Source: Rhodovulum visakhapatnamense
GTDB taxonomy: Bacteria; Pseudomonadota; Alphaproteobacteria; Rhodobacterales; Rhodobacteraceae
Direction: 5' to 3'
Assembly (NCBI RefSeq): GCF_004365965.1
Contig: NZ_SOEB01000008.1
Location: 62,001-126,000, forward strand
Length of the DNA: 64,000 nt
Shown here piece by piece: positions 47,734-56,800 of this stretch (positions are counted from its first letter, which is position 1; every line of letters begins with the position of its first letter). A model generated the notes under the pieces. That model was not told the DNA's origin and did not search any database. It saw only the letters and a list, made by a program, of their open reading frames with translations. The position numbers and the translations under genes were made by a program.

Positions 47734-48848
47734 TGCGGCGGTCCGAAGGCGGCCCCGGTCGGCGCGACGTGAAGCGGCGCCCAGCGCAGGTCGGGATGGG
47801 CGGCCATCAGGCGGTCCATCCCGGGTGCGTCGGGCAGATGCACGAGGATCACGCCGCCGCTCTCGCCCCGGACCGATCCGGCACCGCAGATCTTGGCCGC
47901 GCCCCCCGCCAGTTCGACCTCGTCGACGAAACGCGCCGCGGCCTCGGGCACCACGCCGATATGGGTCAGCAGGCGGTGGTTCTCGCGCAGGCTCGCAACC
48001 GGCGAGCTGTCGGTCTCAAGCGCGGTCTGGAAGGCGTCGGTGCAAGCCTCAAAGCCCTGCCACAGCGCCTGATCGGTGCCATGGGCCTCGCGCACGGCTG
48101 CCACGCATTCCCCGGTCGAGCTGGCGGGCTTGCCATGCAGCACCCAGTACCAGCCCTCGCCATGCCAGAGCCCGTGGCCGGGCGGGATGGCCGGGGCGAA
48201 GCGGCTGTCGCCCTGCACCCGGATCGCGCCGCCATGGGTCACCGCCGCCGCGTCGATGGCGCCGCCCTTGCCGTGCTGCAGCCGCTCGCAGAAGCGGACC
48301 CATTCAAAGCGTTCCTCGGTGCTGTGCAGCCGGTCGAGCAGGGTCTCGTAAAGCACCATGGTCGCCGCGATGATCGAGGCCGACGAGCCCATCCCCGCCC
48401 CGACCGGCAGCGCGCTGGTGCCGCCAAGCTGGCCCGGCACCGGCAGGCAATGTCCCGGGCTCTTGCCCGGCATCGGCAACCGCTGCGCCAGCGACATCAG
48501 CGTATAGACGATCAGGTCGTCGGGCCGCTGCAGGATCTGCTGGACCTTCAGCTCGCCGCGCAGGAAGGACTCGAACCGGCGGTCGAGCGACTGCTTGAAA
48601 TGGCTCAGCGCCGAAAGCGGATAGAACGCGCCCTGCGAGACCTGAGCGAAGACGGTCTTCAGCCCGTCGCTGGGATGGATCGGACGAAACCAGACCTCGG
48701 TATAGATCGCGACGGCCACGGCGAGCGCGGGCGCGCCATAGACCACCGCATGTTCGCCCGAAAGGATGATCTTGCCCGGCGCATGGGCGCGCGAGGCATC
48801 CTCGGGCAATGTCTCGGCAGTGCCTTGGGGGGCGGTCGCGACGCTCAT
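47730..48848 (-). CDS. mvk: Mevalonate kinase
   Basis: This 372-residue enzyme phosphorylates mevalonate. It has HAPGKIILSGEHAVVYGAPA, the ATP loop LPVGAGMGSSASIIAAT, GKGGAIDAAAVTHGG and the C-terminal AGGAAKICGAGSVRGESGG. The 60-residue insert after the first motif (DRRFESFLRGELKVQQIL) is shared, as I recall, with the P. zeaxanthinifaciens enzyme. The ATG at 48848 begins MSVATAPQGTAETL. The 268 bases to dctM contain no gene and may hold a secondary promoter. Confidence 0.9.
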   Translation of the reverse strand: MSVATAPQGTAETLPEDASRAHAPGKIILSGEHAVVYGAPALAVAVAIYTEVWFRPIHPSDGLKTVFAQVSQGAFYPLSALSHFKQSLDRRFESFLRGELKVQQILQRPDDLIVYTLMSLAQRLPMPGKSPGHCLPVPGQLGGTSALPVGAGMGSSASIIAATMVLYETLLDRLHSTEERFEWVRFCERLQHGKGGAIDAAAVTHGGAIRVQGDSRFAPAIPPGHGLWHGEGWYWVLHGKPASSTGECVAAVREAHGTDQALWQGFEACTDAFQTALETDSSPVASLRENHRLLTHIGVVPEAAARFVDEVELAGGAAKICGAGSVRGESGGVILVHLPDAPGMDRLMAAHPDLRWAPLHVAPTGAAFGPPQ

Positions 48849-49116
48849 CCGGCGCCTCTGCAATGGGGAAAGCGCATCCGCGCGGCCTTCCCTGGAAGAG
48901 GCGGGCGATGGCCGGGTTGCAAGATAAACAGATGCGCCACGCGAAACTCCGCGACGCCGGTATCGATCCTGCCAGATCCGGAAAGGCCGAGGATGTCGCT
49001 GCGGCGTCGCCGTCCCATACCGCCGACTGCCCGGCTGCGCCAAGCCCAAACCGTCCCCGGGGGACGTCGCGTCGCACCCCTGCCGGGGTCGGCGCCCGGG
49101 GTTTGCGGGGCCTCCG

Positions 49117-50442
49117 TCATTTCAGGCTGGGCAGCAGGGTTTCGGGCAGCCAGGTGACGATCCCCGGAAACACCACGAACAAGAGCAGCACGGCCAGCTG
49201 GATCAGGAAGAAGGGCACGATCCCGCGATAGACCTGCCCGATGCCCAGCCCCGGCGGCAATACGCCCTTGAGGTAGAACAGCGTATAGCCGAAGGGCGGC
49301 GTGATATAGGCCATCTGCGCGGTGATCATGAACAGAACCCCGAACCAGAGCGGATCGAAGCCCAGCGCCTTGACGATGGGCAGGAAGACCGGAACGCACA
49401 GCAGGATGATCCCGATCTCGTCGAGAAAGAGCCCGAGGAAGACCAGCACCAGCACCATCGCGCCCAGCACGACCCAGCGCGAGGTCTCGAGCCCCTCGAC
49501 GAAGCCCAGCAGCGAATCCGCCCCGCCGGTCGCGGCAAAGACCGACACGAAGGCCCGGGCGCCGATGGTGATCCAGAGGATCATCGCCGTGACCCGAAGC
49601 GTATCCCCGGCCGCCTCGGACAGCATCGGCAGGCTGAGCTTGCGCGTGACCAGCGCCGACAGCGCGGCGCCCAGCACGCCCACCGCCGCCGCCTCGGTCG
49701 GCGTCGCCAGCCCGGCATAGATCGAGCCCAGAACGCCCGACACCACGACGGCGGGCAGGATCAGGCTTTTCAGTTTGGCAAGCTTCACCCCCAGCGGCAG
49801 GGTCGCCACATCGGACGGCTTCGGCGCCAGCGCGGGATTGATCGCGGTCCGGATCAGGATATAGGCCGAATAGCAGGCCGCCAGGATCAGCCCCGGCACG
49901 ATGCCTGCGGCGAACATCTGGCCGATCGACATCTGGGCGGTGATCGCATAGACGATCGTCACGACCGAGGGCGGGATCAGGATACCCAGCGTACCGCCCG
50001 CACAGATCGCGCCCAGGGCCAGCGGCGGATGATACCCCCGCGCCAGCATCGAGGGCAGCGCCAGGATCCCCATTGCCGCCACCGCCGCGCCGACGACCCC
50101 GGTCATGGCCGCCAGAATGGTACAGATCGCGATGGTGCCGACCGCAAGCCCGCCATTGAGCCGCGAGAACCAGGTTTCCATCGCCTCGTAAAGCGCCTCG
50201 ATGATGCCGGACTTTTCCAGGATCGCGGCCATCAGCACGTAAAGCGGGATCGCCATCAGCGATTCCGAGGTCATCGTCTCGAAGGTGTTCAGCACCGCAA
50301 CGATCAGCGCCGACGGCCCCCACAGAAGAATGGTCGAGATGAAGGCGATGGCGCCCAGCACGAAGGCAAGCCCCGCGCCGCTCAGCATGAAGGCCACGAG
50401 CGCGGTGAACATGAAGACAAGGACCAGAGAGCTTTCGATCAC
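49117..50442 (-). CDS. dctM: TRAP transporter large permease (DctM)
   Basis: The 441-residue membrane protein is the large TRAP subunit, with about 12 helices, the conserved MTGVVGAAVAAMGILALPSM loop and GTLGILIPPSVVTIVYA, and the terminal region LLCVPVFLPIVKALGFDPLWFGVLF and TPPFGYTLFYLKGV. Translation starts at a GTG overlapping the DctQ stop (GTGA). It works with the two proteins upstream. Its place between HMG-CoA reductase and mevalonate kinase suggests mevalonate or a related hydroxy acid as substrate. Confidence 0.93.
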   Translation of the reverse strand: MIESSLVLVFMFTALVAFMLSGAGLAFVLGAIAFISTILLWGPSALIVAVLNTFETMTSESLMAIPLYVLMAAILEKSGIIEALYEAMETWFSRLNGGLAVGTIAICTILAAMTGVVGAAVAAMGILALPSMLARGYHPPLALGAICAGGTLGILIPPSVVTIVYAITAQMSIGQMFAAGIVPGLILAACYSAYILIRTAINPALAPKPSDVATLPLGVKLAKLKSLILPAVVVSGVLGSIYAGLATPTEAAAVGVLGAALSALVTRKLSLPMLSEAAGDTLRVTAMILWITIGARAFVSVFAATGGADSLLGFVEGLETSRWVVLGAMVLVLVFLGLFLDEIGIILLCVPVFLPIVKALGFDPLWFGVLFMITAQMAYITPPFGYTLFYLKGVLPPGLGIGQVYRGIVPFFLIQLAVLLLFVVFPGIVTWLPETLLPSLK

Positions 50443-50930
50443 GCCGCATCCGCCCCCTTGATCGCGAAGACGGCATCGGCCGCCGCCTGCAGGATCAGCA
50501 GCCCCGCGCAAAGCGGCAGGAAGGCCTTGGCGGGCCACACGACCGGGTTCCAGGCGGAATAGCTGGTTTCGCCATAGCTGATCGACTGCGCGACCAGCGG
50601 CAGGCTGAACCACAGCAGGATCAGCCCGAAGGCCGCAGCCAGCGCCAGCCCCGCCAGATGCAGAAGGACCGCCAGCCCGCCGGTCGCCCGGGCCGACAGC
50701 AGATCGACCGCGACATGGCCGCCCAGATGCAAAAGGTACGGCCCGCCCAGAAGGAAGAACGGCCCGAAGATCAGCGTCGCCAGTTCCGGCGCCCAGGAGG
50801 TGGGATGGGCCAGGAAATAGCGCGACACCACCTCCCACAGCATCAGCAGCACGATGGCGTAGACCAGCCATTTCGCAATGCCGAAAAGCCCGCGGTTGAG
50901 GGCGGTGATAAGCCGGGCCAGTGTCGTCAT
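50439..50930 (-). CDS. dctQ: TRAP transporter small permease (DctQ)
   Basis: The 163-residue protein has four helices and the DctQ-type LLMLWEVVSRYFLAHPTSWAPELAT region. It binds the DctM subunit. The ATG at 50930 (MTTLARLITALNRGLFG) is preferred over an upstream in-frame ATG in the leader. It is 51 bases downstream of dctP and overlaps dctM by 4 bases. Confidence 0.9.
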   Translation of the reverse strand: MTTLARLITALNRGLFGIAKWLVYAIVLLMLWEVVSRYFLAHPTSWAPELATLIFGPFFLLGGPYLLHLGGHVAVDLLSARATGGLAVLLHLAGLALAAAFGLILLWFSLPLVAQSISYGETSYSAWNPVVWPAKAFLPLCAGLLILQAAADAVFAIKGADAA

Positions 50931-50981
50931 CGGATGCTCCGCTTGAGGTACCGGCCCCAAGGGGCCGGCACCGGGTCAGGC

Positions 50982-52019
50982 CTAGAGAAGGCGCAGGTCC
51001 TTCATCAGCGCGACCTGCGAGTCCATCATGCGACGGGACAGATCGTCGGTGGCGGCCTCGGCCCAGAACTCGACCGCCCGGCCGCGCGCCTCGGCGACGT
51101 CCTCGGGATCGAGTGTCAGGATCTCGACCCCCGCCTCCTCGAACTTGGCCAGGTATTCGCCGTTCGACACGATGATGTTCTGGCGCAGCGTCCCCGAGAT
51201 TTCGCGCGCGGCCACCGCCAGCGCCGCCTTCTTCTGGTCGTCGAGCGCCTCATAGGCCCGGGTATTGGCGACATAGGAGGTGGCGGTCGTCGGCTGGTGC
51301 ACCCCGGGCAGGATCAGGAAGGGCGCGGCCTCGTGCAGGCCCTCTTCGTAATTGGCCTTGATGTCGCCGCGATCGGCAATGTCGATCAGCCCCTTGTCGA
51401 GCGCCGAATAGACCTCTGAGGTCGGCAGCGGCGAGACCGAGACGCCGAACCGCGCCATCACCGCCGAAGCGAGCCCCACAAAGCGGCCCTTGAGCCCGTT
51501 CATGTCGGCGATCTTGCGGATCGCGACCCGCGAATGGATCGGCTCCTCGCCATAGACGGTGGGGGCGACATAGGTCAGCCCGGCGGGGGCATAGCTTTCG
51601 CGCACCAGATCCAGACCGTCGCGTTCGTAGAACCAGGCTTCGTACTGGTCGGCCTCGGGAAAGCCGAAGGGCACGGTCGAGGAAAAGCCATGCGCCGGGA
51701 TCTTGCCCGCGGTATAGCCGTCGAAGGTCTTCATCATCTCGAAGGCGCCGCCCCGGACCGCGTCGAAGGCCTGGGCCGAGGGCACGATCTGCCCGCCCGA
51801 AAACGGCGTGATCTCGAAGGTGCCGCCGGTCAGCTCGGCCACGCGGGCGCAGAAGTCTTCCTCGTAGCGCATCGGCGTGGTGCCGCCGCCCCAGAGCGCC
51901 TGCATCCGCCATTTCGTGACGCCTTGCGCGCGGGCCGCGCCGGTCGACAGGATCGCGGGCGCGGCAAGCGCGGCCGCACCGCCGAGATGCAGGATCTTGC
52001 GTCGGGTCGTCTGGGTCAT
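50982..52019 (-). CDS. dctP: TRAP transporter periplasmic substrate-binding protein (DctP, Tat-type signal)
   Basis: The 345-residue protein has a twin-arginine-type signal (TTRRKILHLGGAAALAAPAI) and the DctP fold of two alpha/beta lobes. The family's carboxylate-binding arginine should lie near residue 170 of the mature protein (the GLKGRFVGLASAVMARFGVS segment). TRAP binding proteins bind carboxylic acids; a hydroxy acid such as mevalonate would fit the context. It starts 28 bases after the HMG-CoA reductase stop, so it is in the same transcript. Confidence 0.92.
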   Translation of the reverse strand: MTQTTRRKILHLGGAAALAAPAILSTGAARAQGVTKWRMQALWGGGTTPMRYEEDFCARVAELTGGTFEITPFSGGQIVPSAQAFDAVRGGAFEMMKTFDGYTAGKIPAHGFSSTVPFGFPEADQYEAWFYERDGLDLVRESYAPAGLTYVAPTVYGEEPIHSRVAIRKIADMNGLKGRFVGLASAVMARFGVSVSPLPTSEVYSALDKGLIDIADRGDIKANYEEGLHEAAPFLILPGVHQPTTATSYVANTRAYEALDDQKKAALAVAAREISGTLRQNIIVSNGEYLAKFEEAGVEILTLDPEDVAEARGRAVEFWAEAATDDLSRRMMDSQVALMKDLRLL

Positions 52020-52047
52020 GGGTAACTCTCCCGGATTTTTAACTGAG

Positions 52048-53352
52048 TCAGGCACCTTCAAGAACCTTCTTGGCATGGGCGACGCTGACGTCGCCCGCCG
52101 CGACGATGGCCTTGGCCACCCGGTCGATATCGCCCCCCGTCGCCCCGGCAGTGATGGCGATGTTGCGGGCATGAAGCGTCATGTGTCCGCGCTGGATGCC
52201 CTCGGTCGCCAGCGCCCGCAGCGCCGCCATGTTCTGCGCAAGCCCGACCGCCGCCGTCACCTCGGCCAGTTCCTGCGCCGAGCCGATCCGCATCAGCCTG
52301 AGTGCGGCCTGCGCCGCCGGATGGGTGCGCGTGGCGCCCCCCACGATGCCCAGCGCCATCGGCATTTCCAGCGTGCCGACCAGCGCGCCGTCGGCCGCGA
52401 TTTCCCAAGTGGTCAACGAGGTATAGCGCCCCGAACGCGCGGCATAGGCATGCGCGCCCGCCTCGATCGCGCGCCAGTCGTTGCCGGTGGCCACGACGAC
52501 CGGATCTATGCCGTTCATGATGCCCTTGTTATGGGTCGCGGCGCGGTAGGGGTCGATCAGCGCCAGCGCGCAGGCCTCGACGATCCGCCGAGCGACCTCG
52601 GCCCCGTCATGAGCCTTCGTGCCCAGCGCCTCGAAAGGCACCCGGACGCTGGCGGTCACCACCCGCCGGTCGGCGAGGTTCGACAGGATGCGCAGCCGCA
52701 CCTGCCCGCCCGAGATCGCCTCGACCCGGGGGGCCAGCAGCTCGGCCATGGAATTGACCGCATTCGCCCCCATCGAGTCGCGCACATCGACCAGCAGGTG
52801 CATCACCACCATCGGTCCGATGGGCGAGGTGGCGAAGACCTCGATCTCGATATCCTTGCAGCCGCCGCCCAGGCCCACCAGCACGCTGTCGCGGGTATTG
52901 GCCAGCGCGATCAGCTCGTCGCGATGCGCCAAGAGCGCCGCGCGCGCCCCGAACGGATCGCCAAGCCCCACGATCTGGATCTGGGCACGCATGATCGGCG
53001 CGGTCGAGCTGACGGTGAAGCCGCCGCCCGCCCGCGCGAGCTTGGCCATGTAGGAGGCCGCCGCCACGACCGAGGGTTCCTCGACCGCCATCGGCACCAG
53101 ATACTCGCGTCCGTTCACAACGAAATTGGTGGCCACGCCCAGCGGCAGCTCGAAGGTGCCGATGACGTTCTCGATCATGCCATTGGCGACCGAAAGCGGC
53201 AGGGCGGTCGCATCCGACAGTGCCTCCATCGCCGCGCCGTCGAGACCGGCCGCCGCGGCAACGGCCGCGCGCCGGTCAGCGGGCTCGCTGTCGCGCAAGC
53301 CCTCGATCCGCGATCTGACGCCGGATTGGGATGCCGTTGGGCTATCCGTCAT
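52048..53352 (-). CDS. mvaA: HMG-CoA reductase (class II, bacterial)
   Basis: The enzyme interconverts HMG-CoA and mevalonate. The 434-residue protein has the class II features: [17 protein letters not shown] with the catalytic glutamate, [34 protein letters not shown] with the catalytic Lys and Asp, and the C-terminal [10 protein letters not shown] with the catalytic histidine. The sequence is close, as I recall it, to the mvaA of P. zeaxanthinifaciens, where the enzyme is biosynthetic. It begins the minus-strand cluster, with GGGAGGAGG in front of the ATG at 53352. Confidence 0.95.
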   Translation of the reverse strand: MTDSPTASQSGVRSRIEGLRDSEPADRRAAVAAAAGLDGAAMEALSDATALPLSVANGMIENVIGTFELPLGVATNFVVNGREYLVPMAVEEPSVVAAASYMAKLARAGGGFTVSSTAPIMRAQIQIVGLGDPFGARAALLAHRDELIALANTRDSVLVGLGGGCKDIEIEVFATSPIGPMVVMHLLVDVRDSMGANAVNSMAELLAPRVEAISGGQVRLRILSNLADRRVVTASVRVPFEALGTKAHDGAEVARRIVEACALALIDPYRAATHNKGIMNGIDPVVVATGNDWRAIEAGAHAYAARSGRYTSLTTWEIAADGALVGTLEMPMALGIVGGATRTHPAAQAALRLMRIGSAQELAEVTAAVGLAQNMAALRALATEGIQRGHMTLHARNIAITAGATGGDIDRVAKAIVAAGDVSVAHAKKVLEGA

Positions 53353-53721
53353 TCTTGCCTCCTCCCGAAACTCAGGCGGACCGATGCCGCCTTCGATTCG
53401 GAATTATCCTGACATTTGGGCAAATTCCACCGGACTGCACCCAGAATGTTGGCACCTGCAGGTCGGGACGCCACGGGCGAAGACGGTTTCGCCCTGGGCT
53501 GCGGACCCCCGCATCGGCGCTTTCGCGCCTCCCGATAGGCCCGGGGGCCGCGGAGCACAGGCCCGCATCTTGCCGCACCGTCCGGCCGGGCGCGCCACCC
53601 GCGCTCGGGCAAAAGGGCCGCGACCCCGGGGCCTTGGGCCGCCCGCCCCTGCGGCGACAGAAGGTCCGGGCGCGCGCCTCTGTCAACGCCACCCGCCGGT
53701 CCGCCGACACCGCTGCGCGGC
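53353..53721 (-). promoter_or_regulatory. Leader and probable promoter region of the mevalonate/TRAP cluster
   Basis: This non-coding stretch lies between the terminator of the repeat-protein gene and the HMG-CoA reductase start. The part next to the gene (53395-53430) is AT-richer and contains GGATAATTCC, a possible -10 box, on the minus strand; I could not find a matching -35. A GGAGGAGG ribosome site precedes the ATG. No gene is visible. Confidence 0.4.
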
Positions 53722-53758
53722 AAAGGAAAAGGCCGATGCCCTTCTGGGGGCACCGGCC
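53722..53758 (-). terminator. Intrinsic terminator after the octad-repeat gene
   Basis: On the minus strand an 11-bp stem (GGCCGGTGCCC with GGGCATCGGCC, one G-U pair) around a 6-base loop is followed by TTTTCCTTTG. It lies about 50 bases after the stop codon at 53807. A second GC stem (53774-53797) precedes it. Confidence 0.75.
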
Positions 53759-53806
53759 ATCGAAAGGTGTTTCGGGGCCGGCGCGGCGGCCGGCCCCGGG
53801 TCCGGA

Positions 53807-56800
53807 TCAGAGGAACAGCGCGTTCAGCTGCGCTGTCGACATGGCCGCCAGCTGGGTCGAGGTGAAGGCCTCGGTCTGGGTATCGCTCAGCGCCGCGATG
53901 TCCTGGGTCTGCAGGGCCGCGACCTGGGCCGTGGTCAGCGCCGCGATCTGCTGCGAGTTGAACCCGCCCATCTGGTTGGTCGTAAAGGCCTGGATCGCCG
54001 CGGTGCCCATTCCGACGATGCTGGAGGTCGAGATATTCCCGATCTGCAACGTGGACAGCGCGGTGATCTGTCCGGTGGTCAGCGCCGCCGCCTGGGCCGA
54101 GGTCAGCCCCGCGATGCCGGTCGAGCTCAGCCCCTTGATCGCCGAGGTGTCGAGCTTGACCAGATCCGCGGTTTCCATCGCCGCGATCTGGGTCGAACTG
54201 AAGGCCGCGACCTGGGTCGAGGATAGTTCGGCCGCCTGCGCGGTCGAGATCGCCACGACATTCGCAGTACTGAGCCCGGAGATCGCCGAAGAACCCAGAA
54301 CCTTGATCTGATCGGTCGAGAGCTTGGCCAGTTGCGCCGTGGTCAGCCCCTCGGTCTGGGTGGCGCCAAGGCCCTTGAGCGCCAGCGTTCCCAGCGCGCC
54401 GATCTGCGCGGTGGTCATCGCCGCCATCTGGGTCGAGGACAGCTCGCCCATCATCGAACTGCTGAGAACCGCGGTCTGCGCCGTGGTGATCGCCGCGACC
54501 TGCGCCGTGGTCAGACCCGACACCTGGTCGGCCCCGAACCCGCGGATCGCCGAGGTGTCGAGCTTGACCAGATCGGCGGTTTCCATCGCCGCCATCTGGG
54601 CCGAGCCCAGCGCCGCGATCTGCACCGAGCTCAGCTCGGCCGCTTGCGCCGTGGTCAGGGCGACGATGCTGGCCGTACCGAGCCCCGACATGGCCGAGCT
54701 GCCCAGCGCCTTGATCTGGTCGGTCGACAGCTTCGCCATCTGCGCCGTGGTCAGGCCCTCGGTCTGGGTCGCGGTCAGGCCGCGCAGCGACCGCGAGGTC
54801 AGGGCGCCGATCTGCGCGGTGGTCATCGCCCCCATCTGGGTCGAGGACAGGCCCGACAGCGTGATGTCGGTCAGCACCGCCGCCTGCGCCGTGGTCAGTG
54901 CCGCGACTTGCGCCGTGGTCAGCCCCGCCACCTGATCGACCCCGAGGCCCCGCATCGCGGAGGTGTCGAGCTTGACCAGATCGGCGGTTTCCATCGCCGC
55001 GACCTGGGCCGAGCTCAGCGCCGAGACCTGGGTCGAGGACAGTTCCGCCGCCTGCGCCGTCGAGATTGCCACGATATTCGCGGTGCTCAGCCCCGAGATT
55101 GCCGACGAGCCCAGAACCTTGATCTGGTCGGTCGAAAGCTTGGCCATCTGCGCCGTCGTCAGACCCTCGGTCTGGGTGGCGCCAAGGCCCTTGAGCGCCA
55201 GCGTTCCCAGCGCGCCGATCTGCGCGGTGGTCATCGCCGCCATCTGGCTCGAGGACAGCTCTCCCAGCATGGAACTGCTGAGAACCGCGGTCTGCGCCGT
55301 GGTGATCGCCGCGACCTGCGCGGTGGACAGGCCGTCGATCTGGTCGGCGGCAAGCCCGCGGATCGCCGCCGTCGACAGCTTGACGAGATCGGCGGTTTCC
55401 ATCGCCGCCATCTGGGTCGAACTCAGCGCCCGCAATTGAACCGAGGACAGTTCGGCCGCCTGTGCAGTCGAGATCGCCACGATGTTCGCGGTGCTCAGCC
55501 CCGACATCGCCGAGGCGCCAAGCCCCTTGATCTGGTCGGTCGAGAGCTTCGCCAGCTGCGCCGTGGTCAGGCCCTCGGTCTGCGTCGCGCCAAGCCCCTT
55601 GATCGAACGCGAGGTCAGCGCGCCGATCTGTGCGGTGGTCATCGCCGCCATCTGGGTCGAGGACAGCCCGCCCAGGGCCGTATCGCTGAGGACCGCGGCC
55701 TGCGCGGTGGTCAGCGCGGCGACCTGCGCCGTGGTCAGGCCTTCGACCTGATCCTCGCCCAGCGCCTTCACAGCCAGGGTGGTCAGCTTGACCAGATCGG
55801 CTGTTTCCATCGCCGCCATCTGGGTCGAGCTCAGCGAGCGGATCTGTGCCGAAGACAGTTCCGCCGCCTGCGCCGTCGAGATCGCCACGATGTTGGCGGT
55901 GCTCAGCCCCGACATCGCCGAGCCGCTCAGCGCCTTGATCTGTGCGGTCGACAGCTTCGCCAGCTGCGCCGTGGTCAGGCCCTCGGTCTGGGTCGAGGTC
56001 AGCCCCTTGATGGCGATCGAACTCATCGCCCCGATCTGGGCGGTGGTCACTGCCGCCAACTGGGTCGAGGACAGGCTGCCCAGCATGGTGCTGCTCATCA
56101 CCGCGGCCTGGGCCGTGGTGATCGCGGCAACCTGAGCGGTCGAAAGCCCGTCGATCTGGTCAGAGGCAAGTCCGCGGAACGCGGCGGTCGACAGCTTGAC
56201 GAGATCGGCGGTTTCCATCGCCGCCATCTGGGTCGAGCTCAACGCCTTCAGCTGCACCGAGGACAGTTCGGCCGCCTGCGCGGTCGAGATCGCCACGATA
56301 TTGGCCGTGCTCAACCCCGCCATCGCCGAGCTGCCCAGCGCCTTGATCTGTGCGGTCGACAGCTTCGCCAGCTGTGCCGTGGTCAGACCCTCGGTCTGGG
56401 TCGCCGTCAGGCCCTTGATCGAGATCGAGGTCAGCGCACCGATCTGCGCGGTGGTCATCGCCGCCATCTGGGTCGAGGAAAGCCCCGACAATGACACACT
56501 GCTCAGCACCGCCGCCTGCCCCGTGGTCAGCGCCGCCACCTGGCCGGTGGTCAGGCCGGCCACCTGGGTCCTGCCAAGGCCTTTGACCGCAACCGTCGAC
56601 AGCTTGACCAGATCGGCGGTTTCCATCGCGGCGACCTGGGTCGAACTCAGCGCCGCGACCTGCTTGGAGGAGATCTCGGCCGCCTGGGCGGTCGACAGCG
56701 CCACGATATTGGCGGTGCTCAGACCCTTCATCGCGGACACGCCCAGCGCCTTGATCTGCGCGGTCGACAGCTTCGCGACCTGCGCCGTGGTCAGACCTGC

